A stretch of 6,446 bases of DNA from Gemmatimonadaceae bacterium (GTDB lineage Bacteria > Gemmatimonadota > Gemmatimonadetes > Gemmatimonadales > Gemmatimonadaceae). Of the stretch, positions 1 through 6,446 are shown piece by piece. The first letter of the stretch is position 1, and each line of letters opens with the position of its first letter. The notes under the pieces are model-generated. The model saw only the letters and a list, made by a program, of their open reading frames with translations, was not told where the DNA came from and searched no databases. A program made the translations under genes and the position numbers. The DNA is taken from assembly GCA_025357975.1 (NCBI GenBank), contig JANYKY010000294.1, positions 1 through 6,446 on the forward strand. The letters are read 5' to 3'.

Positions 1-1854
1 GCCGAGCGCGCCATCTGGACGGCGCGCACTGATGGTGTTGGCGCGTGGCGTCTCGCTGAAGGGGGTGAGCCGACGCTTTCTCCGGATGGCCGCACGGTGG
101 TTTTTGCAAAGGAAGGGCAGATCTACAGCGTGCACACGGCTCACCACAGCGGGCCAAAGCCGAGCGATCACGACGCCCAGCTGATGATCAAGGCTTGGGG
201 GAAAAACGGCGGGCCACGCTGGTCGCCAACGGGAGACAGGCTGGCGTTCGTCAGCACACGCGAAAATCACGCGTTGATCGGAGTGTATGACCCGAGAATG
301 CGAAGTCTTACTTACCTGGCGCCAAGCGTTGATTTTGACGGCAGTCCCTCGTGGTCTCCGGACGGTAAGCGCATCGCGTTCGTTCGTACGCCGGGTACGC
401 CGTTCGGCCTCCAAGCCCAGCGTGGCGATGGGAGCATAGGCAATCCGGGTGGGCCGTCGGCCGCTGCCGCGGCCGCGCAGGCAAAAGCTCGCGCGACCCG
501 CAACCCTGGTGACACGACGGCGCTGCCTCCGGATGGCGTCTATCGCGCCGCGTTTCAAAACGGCGCTACCGTTTCACTCTTCGTTGCGGATGCATCGACT
601 GGCGAAGCGCGAGAGATATGGCACAACAAACCGGCTGACAAAGCGTTCACCCGTATCCGCGAGATCGACTGGGCAGATCAAAGCGTCATCTTTGCGCAGG
701 AACCGGATGAATGGGCGCGCATTTATTCTGTGAGCGCTGCGGGAGGAACCGTGAATCCGGCGGAGCTCACGCCTGGTGCCGGCCAGGTCGAGACACTCGG
801 ACTTTCCACCGATGGAAGGACGCTGTTCTACGCCACGAACGCCGGGGATATCGATCGCCGCCATGTCTGGAAGGTTCCGACCGCAGGCGGCGCAGCCGTG
901 CAAATCACAACCGGCAATGAAATCGAGATGTACCCGGCGCCACTTGCGTCAGGGAAAATGGTGGCCGTGCTGACGTCGGCTGCCACGCGGCCGATGTCAG
1001 TTGGAGTCGTAACCATCGCAGGTGGTGCGAAGAAAATAATTTATCCGACACTCCCCGCCGAGTTCCCTGTTGCTGCTCAAGTCGCGCCGGTGCCGGTGTT
1101 GCTCAAGGCAGCCGACGGCGTCGAATTTCATAACCAGTTATTTCTGCCGAAGGATCTTCGCGCTGGTGAGAAGCGGCCGGCGATTATTTTCGTTCACGGC
1201 GGTCCGGTTCGACAAATGTTGCTGGGCTATCACTACATGGATTTCTACGCGATGGCCTATGCGGTTAACGAGTGGCTTGCGAGCGAAGGGTACGTCGTGA
1301 TGTCGGTTAACTACCGGTCCGGCATCGGATACGGAAAATCATTTCGCACCTCAGCTAATACTGGCGGGGGCGGCAACGCCGAGTATCGCGACGTTCTTGC
1401 AGCGGGCAAGTATCTGCAGAGCCGCCCGGATGTTGACCCCGCGCGCGTAGGAATCTGGGGCCTCTCGTACGGTGGCGTTCTCACCGCACAGGCGCTGGCG
1501 CGCAACTCGGACGTTTTCGCTGCGGGATTTGACATGGCAGGCGTGCATCTCTGGGGCAGCTCGCTCGACTCGAGCAGCGTGTCTTATCAGTCGTCGGCCA
1601 TTGCGGCAATCGATTCATGGCGATCTCCTGTGCTCATCTGGCAGGGAGACGACGATCGCAACGTTCAGTTCTCGCAGACGATTGGGCTCGTTGATCTGCT
1701 GCGCACGCACAATGTGCCCTACGAGCTCATTGTAATTCCCGACGACACTCACGAGACGCTTCTGCACCGCCGCTGGCTGTACACGTTCGGACGAATGCAG
1801 GATTTTCTGAAGCGGAATCTGTGGAACAAGAACGTGGCGCCCGCCTCGAAATGA
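1..1854 (+). CDS. S9-family serine peptidase (prolyl oligopeptidase type), 5'-truncated
   Basis: The frame is open from base 1 and the upstream residues continue the same fold (an SPDG propeller motif at about bases 82-93). The GTG at 97 is therefore an internal valine, and the true start and any signal peptide lie outside the window. Numbering from base 1 gives 617 residues. The N-terminal half is a TolB/PD40-like beta-propeller, with W/L-S-P/T-x-G-x-x-[LIV]-x-[FY] repeats near bases 82, 217, 349 and 802. The C-terminal alpha/beta hydrolase has the oxyanion-side HGGP (1195-1206), the nucleophile in GLSYGG (Ser codon 1465), an acid Asp in GDDDRN (codon 1654) and a His in DDTHET (codon 1750), all in S9 order. 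The expected role is hydrolysis of short peptides, usually exported or periplasmic; the substrate cannot be read from sequence. An Ala/Gly/Pro-rich insert interrupts the propeller at about 433-531. The gene ends in an ATGA overlap with the next one. An acylaminoacyl-peptidase-like or dipeptidyl-peptidase-like specificity is equally possible. Confidence 0.93.
   Translation, partial: AERAIWTARTDGVGAWRLAEGGEPTLSPDGRTVVFAKEGQIYSVHTAHHSGPKPSDHDAQLMIKAWGKNGGPRWSPTGDRLAFVSTRENHALIGVYDPRMRSLTYLAPSVDFDGSPSWSPDGKRIAFVRTPGTPFGLQAQRGDGSIGNPGGPSAAAAAAQAKARATRNPGDTTALPPDGVYRAAFQNGATVSLFVADASTGEAREIWHNKPADKAFTRIREIDWADQSVIFAQEPDEWARIYSVSAAGGTVNPAELTPGAGQVETLGLSTDGRTLFYATNAGDIDRRHVWKVPTAGGAAVQITTGNEIEMYPAPLASGKMVAVLTSAATRPMSVGVVTIAGGAKKIIYPTLPAEFPVAAQVAPVPVLLKAADGVEFHNQLFLPKDLRAGEKRPAIIFVHGGPVRQMLLGYHYMDFYAMAYAVNEWLASEGYVVMSVNYRSGIGYGKSFRTSANTGGGGNAEYRDVLAAGKYLQSRPDVDPARVGIWGLSYGGVLTAQALARNSDVFAAGFDMAGVHLWGSSLDSSSVSYQSSAIAAIDSWRSPVLIWQGDDDRNVQFSQTIGLVDLLRTHNVPYELIVIPDDTHETLLHRRWLYTFGRMQDFLKRNLWNKNVAPASK
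1851..1854 (+). promoter_or_regulatory. ATGA stop/start overlap (translational coupling)
   Basis: The TGA of the S9 peptidase (1852-1854) overlaps the proposed ATG of the GNAT gene (1851-1853). No convincing Shine-Dalgarno sequence precedes this ATG, which fits termination-reinitiation by ribosomes finishing the peptidase gene. An in-frame GTG at 1821 would give a 302-residue product with a 34-base overlap. It has only a GGAA placed too close to it, so I prefer the ATG. Confidence 0.7.
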
Positions 1855-2729
1855 GCGTTTCAGCCGGGCGGAACGCAACGCGACCGACTTCGGAGTCGGA
1901 CGATAACGGGTCCGCACTACGCGATGCCACGGCAGGTGCCAACATACGCATTCGTCCTGTTACCTCGCTCGACGATTGTCATGCGTGCGTCGAACTGCAG
2001 CGTGAGGTCTGGGGCTTCGACGAGCAGGACGTCGTGCCAGCGTCGCTTCTCCATATTGTGGACTACGTCGGTGGAATCGCTGCGGGTGCTTTCGACGCCG
2101 ACGGGACGTTGCTGGGTTTTGTCTTCGGCATCAGCGGCATTCACGAAGGAGAGCTGGCGCATTGGTCGCACATGCTCGGAGTTCGCGAAACAGCGCGGAA
2201 CCTGGGTGTCGGCCGGAGACTCAAGGAGCATCAACGCAGCGAGCTCGCGCGGCTGAAAGTTGCGCGGATCTTCTGGACATTCGATCCGCTCATGGCGAAG
2301 AACGCGTACTTCAACCTGAATCGTCTCGGCGCCAAAGTTGTGGAGTATGTACCGGATATGTATGGTGTAACGAACAGCCCGATGCACTTTGGGCTGCCAA
2401 CCGATCGGCTTGTGGTTTGTGTGACTACCGCTGAGAGTCCGGCTCCGAATGTCGGGCTTCCGCTCGATCACGGGTTGCCGGTGATGACCGCATTTCCTCA
2501 ACCGGGTGATCATGTGCTCGCGGCGGATGGCGAGCGTCCCCCTGTTGCATTACTCGAGATGCCGCCCGACATGGACAGTAAATCCGGCGCCACGGCTGTC
2601 GCGTCGCAGTGGCGCTTGTCACTACGTGAAAACTTTCAGTGGGCGCTCGCGAACGGGTACTCTGCGCACGCGGTGCACCGGGCTGCGACGACTGGGCGCT
2701 CTTTTTATGTGATGATGCGGGGCGCCTAA
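1851..2729 (+). CDS. GNAT-superfamily N-acyltransferase, COG3375-like
   Basis: This is a 292-residue cytosolic-looking protein with no signal peptide or membrane segment. After a polar, probably disordered N-terminus (about residues 1-30) the GNAT fold begins at IRIRPVTSLDDC. The acyl-CoA pyrophosphate-binding loop R-x-x-G-x-G is seen as RNLGVG (residues 116-121). The segment FWTFDPLMAKNAYFNLNRLG (141-160) strongly resembles what I recall as the signature of COG3375, 'predicted GNAT acetyltransferase'. The length also fits that family, which has a C-terminal extension beyond a single GNAT domain. It should transfer an acyl group from acyl-CoA to an amine. Family members occur next to N-succinylamino-acid racemase/o-succinylbenzoate synthase genes, and some are thought to succinylate D-amino acids; the substrate here is not shown by sequence. 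It is co-transcribed with, and overlaps, the upstream S9 peptidase, which suggests linked peptide or amino-acid metabolism. The gene is followed by an intrinsic terminator. Confidence 0.88.
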   Translation: MSVSAGRNATRPTSESDDNGSALRDATAGANIRIRPVTSLDDCHACVELQREVWGFDEQDVVPASLLHIVDYVGGIAAGAFDADGTLLGFVFGISGIHEGELAHWSHMLGVRETARNLGVGRRLKEHQRSELARLKVARIFWTFDPLMAKNAYFNLNRLGAKVVEYVPDMYGVTNSPMHFGLPTDRLVVCVTTAESPAPNVGLPLDHGLPVMTAFPQPGDHVLAADGERPPVALLEMPPDMDSKSGATAVASQWRLSLRENFQWALANGYSAHAVHRAATTGRSFYVMMRGA

Positions 2730-2730
2730 C

Positions 2731-2765
2731 CGGGCCGTCGCACGATGCCCGGCCCGTTTCTGTTT
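2731..2765 (+). terminator. Intrinsic terminator of the S9 peptidase-GNAT operon
   Basis: A perfect 7-bp G+C stem CGGGCCG (2731-2737) / CGGCCCG (2750-2756) continues after a small internal loop into GCA/TGC (2740-2742 / 2746-2748) closed by a CGA loop. It is followed immediately by TTTCTGTTT (2757-2765). It lies directly after the GNAT stop codon and before the convergent gene. On the minus strand the hairpin is not followed by a T tract, so it serves mainly plus-strand transcripts, although the stem could also slow the opposing polymerase. Confidence 0.7.
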
Positions 2766-2775
2766 AGCCTGCTGC

Positions 2776-4191
2776 TCACTTGATCCTGGCGGCCGTCATG
2801 TTTCCCGCTGAAGGAATGATCAATTGCGTTACTTGTCCCTTATCGTCTTTTACGAACCTGATCACCAGCTCGGTACCTTGCAGGATAAAGTCCGTCTCAG
2901 ATGTGGGAAGAAGCTGGCGCTTCGACTCGGCAACGCCTCCCTGGGTCCACATCAACCTGCCCCCTTCGTCCGTTATATCGAGATTCGTGGTTTGTAACAG
3001 GTAGCGCCCGACGTACGAATCAAGAATGCTCGACTGGACGGTAACTATTTTCGGCGCGACGGGAATCTTGTACGGTTTGCCAAACACCATCGCTGCAAGG
3101 TCGCGGGCGATTGAGCCGGCTGCGACTCCTTCGTGGTTCGTCAGCACGATTACTGTTACGCGATCGTCCGGGAAGCGCGAGATGTGGCTCGCGAAGCCAT
3201 AGATATCACCACCGTGAGAAATGGAGCGGCGATCGAGCTCCGGTCCTACGGCCCAGCCGTACGCATAGTTGCCTTTGAACGGTGTGAACATCTCGTCAAG
3301 CGACTTTCGCGATATCAGGCGCTCGGTGTACAGCGCCTGATCCCACAGCAGCAAGTCACCTACTGTCGAATAAAGCGCGCCTGCTGAGTACGGAACGGAC
3401 ATGTCGATGTAAGCAGCATTCACGGGCGCGTCCGTCTGCGGATCGTTGGCATATCCTGCTGCACGATGAGCGAGCACCATGTTGCCGTCGTAGCCGCTGT
3501 TCACCATATGCAGCGGCCCGAAAATGTTCTCGCGAAGAAAATCCTGATAAGATTTTCCGGAGACACGCTCGATGATGTACCCCAACAGGATATAGCCCGA
3601 GTTGCTGTAGCTGTATTTCTCGCCCGGCACAAAGTCCAACGGCTGGTTCTTGAACAGATCCACTATTGCCTGAGGCTTCATCGGTGTTCGCCCAAAATTC
3701 CTGAAGTCGGGTAGCGCGGTGTAGTTGGGGATGCCGGACGTATGTGTCAGCAAGTTTCTGATCGTAATTGCTTGCCATGCGGCGGGGCACTCGGGAACGT
3801 ATTTGCATGCGAGATCGTTTGTACTCAGTTTGCCACGCTCCTGCAACATCATCACGGCCATCGACGTGAATTGCTTGGTGACTGAACCGAGCCGAAACTT
3901 TGTTTCGGGAGTGTTCGGCACACCGTCCTCGATGTTCGCCATGCCGTAGCCTTTGCTCACCAGCACGTGTCCGTTGCGCGCGATGAGAACTGACCCCCCG
4001 AAACGCTTTACCCGCATTGCCGCGTTCAGATATTCGTCGACTCTCGAGACGAGCGTACGATCCGGCGCGCGCGCAACAGCAAGCCGGGCCGCACCATTTG
4101 ATGTAGAGGGCGACCGATCCTGAGCAGATAACGGGGAACAACAGACGAAAGTCGTAGCGAGCGCGATCACGAGCCGTGAAAGTTGTTTCAT
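2776..4191 (-). CDS. Secreted serine hydrolase, class C beta-lactamase/DD-peptidase-like family
   Basis: This is a complete protein of 471 residues. The ATG at 4191 is chosen because it has a GGAG five bases upstream and begins a classic Sec signal peptide: MKQ, a hydrophobic core, and a probable signal-peptidase I site after LSA (about residue 23). The open frame upstream of it is only a shadow of the neighbouring gene. The serine beta-lactamase fold is shown by S103-V-T-K106 (nucleophile and general base), Y195-S-N197 and H326-G-G328, the last replacing the KTG box of true AmpC enzymes. HTSGIPNY (150-157) is another hallmark of this esterase/DD-peptidase-like group. A C-terminal beta-rich module starts at about residue 389 (YVGRY motif). 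C129 and C135 could form a disulfide after export. It probably acts outside the cytoplasm on a D-Ala-containing peptide, amide or ester; there is no basis for calling it an antibiotic resistance gene. It lies 37 bases downstream of the fusion hydrolase on the same strand, so co-transcription is likely. Confidence 0.93.
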   Translation of the reverse strand: MKQLSRLVIALATTFVCCSPLSAQDRSPSTSNGAARLAVARAPDRTLVSRVDEYLNAAMRVKRFGGSVLIARNGHVLVSKGYGMANIEDGVPNTPETKFRLGSVTKQFTSMAVMMLQERGKLSTNDLACKYVPECPAAWQAITIRNLLTHTSGIPNYTALPDFRNFGRTPMKPQAIVDLFKNQPLDFVPGEKYSYSNSGYILLGYIIERVSGKSYQDFLRENIFGPLHMVNSGYDGNMVLAHRAAGYANDPQTDAPVNAAYIDMSVPYSAGALYSTVGDLLLWDQALYTERLISRKSLDEMFTPFKGNYAYGWAVGPELDRRSISHGGDIYGFASHISRFPDDRVTVIVLTNHEGVAAGSIARDLAAMVFGKPYKIPVAPKIVTVQSSILDSYVGRYLLQTTNLDITDEGGRLMWTQGGVAESKRQLLPTSETDFILQGTELVIRFVKDDKGQVTQLIIPSAGNMTAARIK

Positions 4192-4200
4192 TACGTCTCC
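4192..4200 (-). promoter_or_regulatory. Ribosome binding site of the secreted serine hydrolase
   Basis: Read on the minus strand this is GGAGACGTA directly before the ATG, a strong GGAG with a five-base spacer. It fixes the start at 4191 and rejects the longer open frame reaching 4578. The rest of the 37-base spacer (to 4228) contains no hairpin with a T run, so transcription from the upstream gene should continue through it. Confidence 0.8.
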
Positions 4201-4228
4201 GTTGGGTTGCACACCTGGCACTGCGGTT

Positions 4229-6446
4229 TCATTTACGGTCCGCGCCGATTGAAGCTGATATCTGGCTGAAAGGAATGTTGAGAATTGGATATTCTGACCA
4301 GCCTGTGTAGTCGAAGTGCCACCATTCAGCGTGGTACACAGTGAACCCTTCCGACTCCATCGTCCGGCGCAGCAGCTCGCGATGCCAGCGTTGCAGCGCG
4401 GTGCCGCCAGGATAATTGGCGAACGAGCGATCCGACGTCTCGTCATACGTGCCGACCATCTCCACCGGCGCACCCGTCGCGAGATCGTACAGCGAGATAT
4501 CGGCTGCGGCACCTCGGTTGTGACGCGAGCCGTCTTTCGGATCGGCAACGAAAATCTTCTTGTCCTCAGGTACTGCATCCCAGAACATCCGGGTTACATA
4601 CCATGGACGATAGCTGTCGTGAACAAGTATCCCGTAACCCAGTGCCTTCAGCTTGCGATGAGCACGCACGAGTGCCTCGGCTGCTGGGCGCTGCAGGAAT
4701 GCTCGTGCCTCGGGATAAAATCGATTGCCGAGGAAGTTGTTGGTTGTGGCGTAGCGAATTTCGAGGTGAATTGTACTGTCGAGTTTCACGAGCTCGACGA
4801 GATCGGCGGCGCGTTTCCCGGATTCAACCGGAGGCGACGCCGCGCGTGCCTCTCTCTCGAGATCCGCAAGCGGCCGAACCGGTGTGATCTGCAGCTGATT
4901 GCCGGAAGCGGGACCGATCGCGCGCCGCGGGAACCACACTTTGCCGACATGCAGGCCGGTGACGCTTCCCGATGGGCTCATCGAGAAGGTGACTGGCTCG
5001 CTGTCGTATAACGACGCGGCCGGGAAAACGAAGCCGTTCTGCGAGACACGTTTTAGCGGTGATTGAAAAAACCACTCTATCAACGCTTCGAGATGACCAT
5101 CTTCCTCGATGATGTAGAGAATGTCGTGGTCCCATCCGTACTCGCCAACCAACTTGCGCAGCTCTGAACTTGCAGGCGCGGGCTTTGTTGTGGCGACACG
5201 GGTGAGGTGAATCCCGCGATAGATGAGTGTGTCGCCCTTCGGGATGAATTCTGCGCCGTAGCCGAGCCTGTCGTCGCGCACGAGCGTGTCACCACGTTGC
5301 CGAAGTACGCCGTGGGTTCCTCCGAGTGTCGAACGGAAGAGGAGCTGTGCAGCGGTCGTCGGCGTGTCAGACGGTGCCTTCTGGTAAGTGAGCACGACAG
5401 CCAGACTATCGGACAGATAACGGCCCGCCAGCCGCGCAGCATCCGCCGCTGCGACGGGCTCTGTACTTAACCAGGCGGGAATTGGGCGATGTTGCCGCAC
5501 GGCGAGCATTGCACGCAGAGCAGCCGTCGCGACGCGTGAGGTCACAGCATTCGTTGCGTCGAGAGTTGTGACGACGGCCACGCCGAGCCCCTCGTCAGGA
5601 AGCATCGACGCCTGGGTGGCGAATCCGTATACCGCGCCCCCGTGCTGAACGATTCGGACGCCATCCAGCGTGTCGATACCGAAGCCGATCCCGTATCCCT
5701 TCTTCGTTCCAGCCGGAGAAAACTGCGGGATCCACATCGCCTCGATTGTTTCCGGTTTCAACACTCGTCCGCGGAGACCCTGACCTCGAGCGAACATCGC
5801 GCTCATGAAGCGGCAGAGATCGGTGACTGTCGTGTACAATGATCCGGCGGGCGACTCGCCAAGCTGAAACCCTGGAGCAGGGAAGCGCCGGCCGTCGTAT
5901 GTCCACATGTATCCGGTTGCCAGTCGTGGCCGCAATGCGGGAGTGAGCTCGAATGCGCTTTCTTCCATTCCGAGAGGCGCCAGCACGTGCCTCGTGAGGT
6001 ATGAGGAAAACGTCTCACCGCCCGCGCGCTCCAGGACATAACCCACCGTCGCAACGCCGGCGTTGGAATACTTGACGTGAGTCGCCGGCTTGTAGACGAG
6101 CGAAGTGGAATTCAGGCTCGCGACCGTCGCTTTCAATGACGGCGACGAGGCGTCGAAGTAATTGCCCTGCGGCGGCTCACGCGTCAGTCCAGCGCGATGC
6201 GACGTCAGCTCGCGGAGCGTGATCGGCGCGCGATACGAGTTCGCTGGCTGGAAACCGGGCAGGTATTTCGTGACTGGCGCGTCGAGGTTTACTCTGCCTT
6301 TCTCCACGAGCTGCATGATGCCGATGTCCGTGAATAGCTTGGACACGGAGCCAACGCGATACACCGTCTCAGCGGTGGCGGGGATGTGGTGAACGGAATC
6401 CGCGTCACCAAAGCCCCGTGCCCAGACGATTCGATTTTTGTCCACG
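4229..6446 (-). CDS. Serine hydrolase (beta-lactamase fold) fused to VanX-like M15D D-Ala-D-Ala dipeptidase, 5'-truncated
   Basis: At least 738 residues are visible. The GTG at 6445 is only the window edge: the visible part begins inside the first strand pair of the fold (IVWARGFGDAD), so roughly 30-70 residues, probably with a signal peptide, are missing. In visible numbering, residues 1 to about 318 are a class-C-beta-lactamase-like domain with S33-V-S-K36, Y126-S-N128 and H268-G-G270. Residues of about 338-418 and 429-508 are two small beta-rich modules, each opening with L-x-G-x-Y. Residues of about 548-728 are an M15D dipeptidase domain: IRYATTNNFLG, then DSYRP with R613, SRHNRGAAAD giving zinc ligands H642 and D649, and EWWH giving catalytic base E707 and zinc ligand H710. 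Known function of the parts: acyl-serine hydrolysis of D-Ala-type substrates, and cleavage of the D-Ala-D-Ala dipeptide. Both active sites look intact, so a bifunctional enzyme is the natural inference. The frame is continuous, with no sign of frameshift. It is followed after 37 bases by a second serine hydrolase. Confidence 0.92.
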   Translation of the reverse strand, partial: VDKNRIVWARGFGDADSVHHIPATAETVYRVGSVSKLFTDIGIMQLVEKGRVNLDAPVTKYLPGFQPANSYRAPITLRELTSHRAGLTREPPQGNYFDASSPSLKATVASLNSTSLVYKPATHVKYSNAGVATVGYVLERAGGETFSSYLTRHVLAPLGMEESAFELTPALRPRLATGYMWTYDGRRFPAPGFQLGESPAGSLYTTVTDLCRFMSAMFARGQGLRGRVLKPETIEAMWIPQFSPAGTKKGYGIGFGIDTLDGVRIVQHGGAVYGFATQASMLPDEGLGVAVVTTLDATNAVTSRVATAALRAMLAVRQHRPIPAWLSTEPVAAADAARLAGRYLSDSLAVVLTYQKAPSDTPTTAAQLLFRSTLGGTHGVLRQRGDTLVRDDRLGYGAEFIPKGDTLIYRGIHLTRVATTKPAPASSELRKLVGEYGWDHDILYIIEEDGHLEALIEWFFQSPLKRVSQNGFVFPAASLYDSEPVTFSMSPSGSVTGLHVGKVWFPRRAIGPASGNQLQITPVRPLADLEREARAASPPVESGKRAADLVELVKLDSTIHLEIRYATTNNFLGNRFYPEARAFLQRPAAEALVRAHRKLKALGYGILVHDSYRPWYVTRMFWDAVPEDKKIFVADPKDGSRHNRGAAADISLYDLATGAPVEMVGTYDETSDRSFANYPGGTALQRWHRELLRRTMESEGFTVYHAEWWHFDYTGWSEYPILNIPFSQISASIGADRK
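4262..4804 (-). other. M15D (VanX/DdpX-type) dipeptidase domain within the fusion protein
   Basis: About 180 residues, close to the roughly 200 of free-standing VanX. As I recall VanX numbering (R71, H116, D123, E181, H184), the spacing between the zinc ligands matches exactly: 7 residues between the first two (H642-D649), 61 to the third (H710), and the catalytic Glu three before the last. The Arg to first-His distance is shorter here (29 instead of 45), which points to a deletion in the variable loop between them. The domain ends about ten residues before the C-terminus. Confidence 0.9.
4922..5434 (-). other. Two beta-rich linker modules between the catalytic domains
   Basis: Visible residues of about 338-508 hold two consecutive stretches that each start with L-[AV]-G-[RE]-Y (LAGRY at 339-343, LVGEY at 432-436). 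Each then alternates short hydrophobic strands with Gly/Asp turns and ends in a charged segment (THLTRV-like near 414, WFPRR at 504-508). Similar lipocalin-like C-terminal domains follow many bacterial serine hydrolases, and the downstream hydrolase has one such unit (YVGRY). The second module contains the aromatic run EWFF (457-460). The exact domain family is not assigned, and a spacer or substrate-presenting role is only inferred. Confidence 0.55.

Noticed and set aside
97..99. GTG at 97 as the start of the S9 peptidase
   Set aside because: The frame is open back to base 1 and encodes a propeller repeat running straight through this codon.
1917..2513. 198-residue minus-strand open frame
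   Set aside because: It is antisense to the GNAT gene and carries no motif. The GNAT frame explains the sequence better.
3356..4141. 261-residue minus-strand open frame
   Set aside because: It lies wholly inside the serine hydrolase gene in another frame, is rich in Arg/Ser/Cys/His with no recognisable motif, and is explained by GC-rich codon shadowing.
2776..4191. True AmpC-type antibiotic beta-lactamase
   Set aside because: HGG replaces KTG, and the surrounding sequence matches the broad esterase/DD-peptidase-like family, so drug hydrolysis cannot be claimed.
4192..4578. N-terminal extension of the secreted serine hydrolase (600-residue open frame from 4578)
   Set aside because: It overlaps the 3' end of the fusion gene in another frame. 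Its residues are Arg-rich shadow translation, and the ATG at 4191 has both a Shine-Dalgarno sequence and a signal peptide.
4262..4804. Glycopeptide (vancomycin) resistance vanX cassette
   Set aside because: There is no vanH, vanA-type ligase or vanRS in the window, and the domain is part of a larger, probably exported hydrolase rather than a cytoplasmic resistance enzyme.
4316..5011. 231-residue plus-strand open frame
   Set aside because: It is antisense to the M15 domain, whose motifs are intact. It has no ribosome binding site or domain signal and looks like an antisense shadow.

Overview
This 6.4 kb window is GC-rich (roughly 60% by eye) bacterial chromosome with two gene pairs facing each other. 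The gene types are a TolB-like/prolyl-oligopeptidase S9 peptidase, a COG3375-type GNAT protein and secreted serine hydrolases carrying SxxK/YSN/HGG motifs. Such genes are common in Gemmatimonadota, Acidobacteriota and similar soil lineages. I favour Gemmatimonadota, but only weakly, because no marker gene is present. I see no rRNA, tRNA, CRISPR array, transposase or prophage gene.

Left half, plus strand (1-2729): a 5'-truncated S9-family peptidase (beta-propeller followed by alpha/beta hydrolase, with catalytic Ser/Asp/His visible) ends in an ATGA overlap with a 292-residue GNAT-fold acyltransferase of the COG3375 type. A good intrinsic terminator (about 2731-2765) follows in the short gap before the convergent genes.

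Right half, minus strand (6446 down to 2776): the upstream gene, whose 5' end lies outside the window, encodes a three-part protein. It has a class-C-beta-lactamase-like serine hydrolase domain, two small 'GxY' beta-rich modules, and a C-terminal M15D (VanX-like) D-Ala-D-Ala dipeptidase domain with every catalytic and zinc-binding residue present. After 37 bases comes a second, complete serine hydrolase of 471 residues with a signal peptide and a clear Shine-Dalgarno sequence. The two very probably form an operon.

The most notable element is the single polypeptide that combines a penicillin-binding-protein-type serine active site with a VanX-type zinc dipeptidase. A reasonable reading is a cell-envelope or scavenging enzyme set acting on D-Ala-containing peptides. 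The nearby GNAT belongs to a family that I recall being linked to N-succinylation of D-amino acids. That makes a D-amino-acid salvage theme conceivable, but this is inference.
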